Below are positions 61,463 through 64,000 of a DNA stretch of 64,000 nt, piece after piece. Origin of the DNA: Labilibaculum sp. Lineage in GTDB: Bacteria; Bacteroidota; Bacteroidia; Bacteroidales; Marinifilaceae. The stretch spans positions 4,877,769 through 4,941,768 of the forward strand of contig NZ_OY761461.1 in assembly GCF_963664555.1 (NCBI RefSeq), given 5' to 3'. Under the pieces are notes generated by a model, which ran no database searches, was not told where the DNA came from, and was given only the letters and a program-made list of their open reading frames with translations. The translations under genes and the position numbers were made by a program. How positions within the stretch are numbered: position 1 is the stretch's first letter; the number at the start of each line of letters is the position of its first letter.

Positions 61463-62528
61463 ATGATATCGACAGTAATTAGAGGGATAAATTCAATAAT
61501 TCGGATAGTGAGATTAAAGCAAAGAAAACAACTTAGAGATATTGCTGAAAATGACTTACTATCCATATTCCTTGATGACTATTATACAAACCCTAATCTT
61601 TTTCTAGATTTTTTAATTAAATATGGCTACGAATCGGAGTTAAAAGTTAATGAATATAAACAGCTTATAAATTACTTTCTAGATTACAATAAACATGACT
61701 TCAAAAGCCTAAAAAAATATGGCGTAACAAGGTATAAATGGATAAATGACATTAACTATAAAAAAATCAGTTCTATAGTTTGTGCGTTAGAAACTTCAAT
61801 TCGAAATGAATTAAATATGAAAAAACTATACTTTCAAATCGATGGTTCATCAACTCCTTTTTGGAAAGAAGAAAATAAACGGAATGATGGAACCATGTAT
61901 TATCATGATTTATATTGGCCCGAAAACGTCAAGAATGATTTGCGTGAAAAATGGAATGAAATACAAACATTATACTTTCAATATCCAAACCCAATTGACC
62001 GAAAATCCCCTAGTTTATGGAATGATTCTATGTGTGAATTATTTAATAAAAAGGTAACTGAATTCTACGAATATAGTAAGAGGGTATTGGTTGACTTTGA
62101 ATTAATTAATAGGAATAAACAGATAAAAGTTGATGAGAAGCTATTTGAATACAGATTAAACCCTATTAAATTTCATTTAGGTCTAAACAAAAGCTTTGAC
62201 AATAAAAGCGATTTTCAGAGCTTCATGGATAATAATAAAGAGAGAGAAAGTAAGTTGACAGCAAGTATCGAGCTGTATAAAAGCTTTCAGATTTCAAATC
62301 GCGAATATGAAAGTTTTAATAGATTATTCTTAAACTTTGGAGATTACAAGAATTTTCCAATTGAATTTTGCCCATTCTCAAATAAGACATTTTTAGCGAT
62401 TATTAATACTGGTGGACATTATGCAGTTTATGAAGCCATGAGGATTGATAGAATTGATATTATTCAAAATCCACAAAAAATATTGAAGTATATTGAGACT
62501 TATCTGCAAGGATAATTACGAGGCACAA
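61441..62528. repeat. Short inverted repeat flanking the unknown ORF
   Basis: TTGTGCCTC (61441-61449) and GAGGCACAA (62520-62528) are perfect inverted copies; three more positions match outside the core. They lie 13 bp before the ORF start and 4 bp after its stop. Confidence 0.6.
61463..62515 (+). CDS. Hypothetical cargo-like protein
   Basis: 350 residues, charged and helical, rich in K, N, Y and I, and at higher AT than the core genes. No signal peptide, membrane helix or motif was recognised (segments such as FLDDYYTNPNLFLDFLIKYG and FNRLFLNFGDYKNFPI give no clear family). It is bracketed by the inverted repeat described above and is followed by the intron remnant, suggesting a mobile or defence-type cargo; the function is unknown. 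Confidence 0.6.
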   Translation: MISTVIRGINSIIRIVRLKQRKQLRDIAENDLLSIFLDDYYTNPNLFLDFLIKYGYESELKVNEYKQLINYFLDYNKHDFKSLKKYGVTRYKWINDINYKKISSIVCALETSIRNELNMKKLYFQIDGSSTPFWKEENKRNDGTMYYHDLYWPENVKNDLREKWNEIQTLYFQYPNPIDRKSPSLWNDSMCELFNKKVTEFYEYSKRVLVDFELINRNKQIKVDEKLFEYRLNPIKFHLGLNKSFDNKSDFQSFMDNNKERESKLTASIELYKSFQISNREYESFNRLFLNFGDYKNFPIEFCPFSNKTFLAIINTGGHYAVYEAMRIDRIDIIQNPQKILKYIETYLQG

Positions 62529-62609
62529 TTGAGTAGATGGTCCCGACTAAAATAGTCGGGATGCACCTCTCACACCACCGTACGTACGGGTCTCGTATAC
62601 GGCGGTTCG

Positions 62610-63962
62610 TTAAGTTAAGGGGAATAAGGAATCACGTCGAACAGGCGTGATTTGTTTGTAAATGTCGAGCATAGATTCATAACCACGTTTCCGCAATCTT
62701 TCAAGAGTAATAGTAGTTACCAAAATAGGACTCTGAGCAATCGCCCAACCACCCATACGTGAACGAGACCATGCATAGGCTTGTCCTTGCTGAACGCCCA
62801 AACGGATAAGGCTTCGCCTTTTCTTTTCGGGTTTCTTCCAATGGTGCCAAATGCAATATCTGAGCCTGTTGCGCAGCCAACCGTCGAGATCTTGAAGTTT
62901 GACTAAAATACTTGCCATACGGAAGTTATTTACCCAACCCCGCTGAACCTCATTCAGTTTTTGGATGCGTTCCTCAAAGCTCATCGGTGTCGTTTTTCGA
63001 GTGATTAGTTTGAGCTTTTCTTTCAGTTTCTTCCAACTCTTTTCTGATACTATCAGTTGGTACTTGCCCCGCTCACCTTTCCTGTAGGTAGGCACAAAGC
63101 CAAAACCCAAAACGGTAAAATGAACAGGTCGCCGAATGCCACTCTTTTCCCGATTAATTGTCAACTTGAGTTTATTTCGTAAAAACTTGTAAACCTTGTT
63201 CCCAACTCTTCGGGCGGTAGCTTTCGATTTGGTATAAATACTAAAATCGTCGGCATAGCGGATGAATTTCAATCCCTGTTTTTCCAGTTCCCGATCCAGT
63301 TCATGCAACATGATATTGGACAGCAACGGACTCAATGGACTCCCCTGCGGTACGCCTTTTCTGCGTTTGACCAACTTGCCTTCGATTAAGATCGGGGCAC
63401 GCAGCCATTTGCGGATTAAACGCATTGTTGCTTTGCATTTTACCTTGCGATATAGCTGTTGCAGTAAATGGCAATGATCGACTTCATCGAAGAAGGTCTT
63501 CAAGTCAATATCTACAATATGCTGATAGCCATCGTTGATATATCCCTGAGCTTTTAGTACTGCCTGATGCAGACTTCGGTTCGGTCTGAACCCAAAGCTA
63601 AAGTCCGAAAATTCAAATTCAAACTTTGCCGTGATAATTTGAAGTACCGCTTGCTGAAGCAAACGGTCGGTTACAGTCGGGATACCCAATAAGCGCATCT
63701 TCCCGTTTCCTTTTGGAATTTATTCACCAAACTATATTTTAAAAGGTGTTCATGATCTCACTTCGTTCGGTACAACTCCTAAAATGGCTTGAGGCAAATA
63801 GTTACCCGAACGAACACTCTGTGTCAGTTCCGCTTTATCAATTGACATCAGATCTGAGAGTTTAGTCACGGGCATACGATCAACTCCTGCTGAACCTTGG
63901 TTCTTCTGGACTTGATGCATCGCCCGCACCATATTCTTACGTGTAAGTATTTGTTCAATCAT
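62610..63962 (-). pseudogene. Group II intron reverse transcriptase/maturase, interrupted
   Basis: Two pieces on one frame: 63962-63750 (MIEQILTRKNMVRAMHQVQKNQGSAGVDRM, RT-0/1) and 63719-62610 (IPKGNGKMRLLGIPTVTDR onwards). The RT blocks include FGFRPNRSLHQAV, VDIDLKTFFDEVDH, GVPQGSPLSPLLSNIMLHELD, and the catalytic YADD at plus-strand 63246-63257; the X/maturase domain has GWVNNFRMASILVKLQDLDGWLRNRLRYCIWHHWKKP. No HNH endonuclease domain follows. Between V and I of the expected GVxIPK there are 54 nt where 3 are expected; this 51-nt insertion has the in-frame codons TGA, TAG and TAA. The protein is about 433 residues without it. Confidence 0.85.
63720..63773 (-). other. 51-nt stop-containing insertion within the intron reverse transcriptase
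   Basis: The minus-strand segment begins GTACCGAACGAAGTGAG and ends TTTGGTGAATAA. It keeps the frame (54 nt, 18 codons) but holds three stops. It carries short inverted bits (CACC/GGTG). No direct repeat flanks it clearly. Confidence 0.6.
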
Positions 63963-64000
63963 TTTAGTTTACTTTTTCTTTTCCCTGTTCCGCTTAATAC

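Larger units (their letters stand above)
62529..64000 (-). mobile_element. Group II intron, 3' part (continues beyond the window)
   Basis: On the minus strand the sequence from 62607 to 62572 forms a domain V-type hairpin (GAACCGCCGTATACG, then GTACGTACGGTGG), and 62563-62534 a domain VI-like stem (ATCCCGACT / AGTCGGGA). The 3' splice site is probably near 62528-62531 (CTACTCAAT). The encoded reverse transcriptase ends 3 bp before domain V. The 5' end is not in the window. Confidence 0.75.

Noticed and set aside
15288..62560. TCCCGAC/GTCGGGA palindrome family shared by 15288 and 62541
   Set aside because: The copy at 62541 is the stem of group II intron domain VI, with a different spacer, so the likeness is probably coincidental.

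Overview
The window looks like a chromosomal segment of an AT-rich marine member of the Bacteroidota, probably Bacteroidales/Marinilabiliales and possibly Marinifilaceae-like. The evidence is several upstream regions with the Bacteroidota -33 TTG / -7 TAnnTTTG promoter pattern, little Shine-Dalgarno signal, a type IX secretion (T9SS) sorting domain, a TonB receptor with a carboxypeptidase-regulatory-like N-terminus, and many Bacteroidota-typical families (DUF3108, DUF3667, DUF4252, PspC, CvpA, bacterial GH3). The genus is an inference from gene content and was not tested.

Layout. 1-8.5 kb: end of a TolC-family efflux protein, tsaB, a DUF3108 protein, efp, an RsbU-type phosphatase, a small lipoprotein, tyrS, a DUF3667 membrane protein and CvpA. 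8.5-14.2 kb: a bacterial GH3 protein, a beta-propeller-like protein, two tandem deoxynucleoside kinases, an outer-membrane barrel and kbl. 14.5-15.4 kb: three near-identical tRNA-Asn(GTT) genes, then a small GIY-YIG gene that ends inside a broken fourth tRNA-Asn with its own copy of the terminator. 15.4-24 kb: a PAP2 phosphatase, a POT transporter, a secreted endonuclease I with a T9SS tail, and an opposite-strand operon of a TonB receptor plus a lipoprotein with four internal repeats. 24.5-32 kb: typA, a ferredoxin, a PadR/PspC/DUF4252 operon, an outer-membrane protein and a 3-methyladenine glycosylase.

32.4-36.7 kb is the conserved translation cluster rplM-rpsI, rpsB-tsf, pyrH, frr, with a candidate structured leader before rpsB. 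36.7-46.3 kb: a BtpA-family protein, an OmpA-type lipoprotein, dxs, a SulP anion transporter, and two divergent peptidase genes (papain-like C1 and M49-like). 46.5-56.7 kb: an Rrf2 regulator, then two tandem paralogous sensor-kinase/NarL-type regulator pairs whose sensors carry a periplasmic ABC-type binding domain, followed by a short CstA-family transporter and an outer-membrane porin. This looks like a nutrient-sensing and uptake locus, similar in layout to the E. coli BtsSR-BtsT arrangement but with a different sensor.

56.8-64 kb is accessory: an ISL3 transposase N-terminal remnant, a Pif1-like helicase with HRDC and HTH modules, a DUF1289 protein, a 22-bp tandem repeat array before a small ORF, an unrecognised 350-residue ORF flanked by a short inverted repeat, and the 3' part of a group II intron (domains V/VI visible) whose reverse transcriptase is interrupted by a 51-nt stop-containing insertion. 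The intron continues past the right edge.

The most unusual items are the GIY-YIG/tRNA-Asn mosaic, the duplicated sensor-regulator pairs beside CstA and a porin, the three-way-junction-like rpsB leader, and the inverted-repeat-flanked ORF joined to the group II intron.
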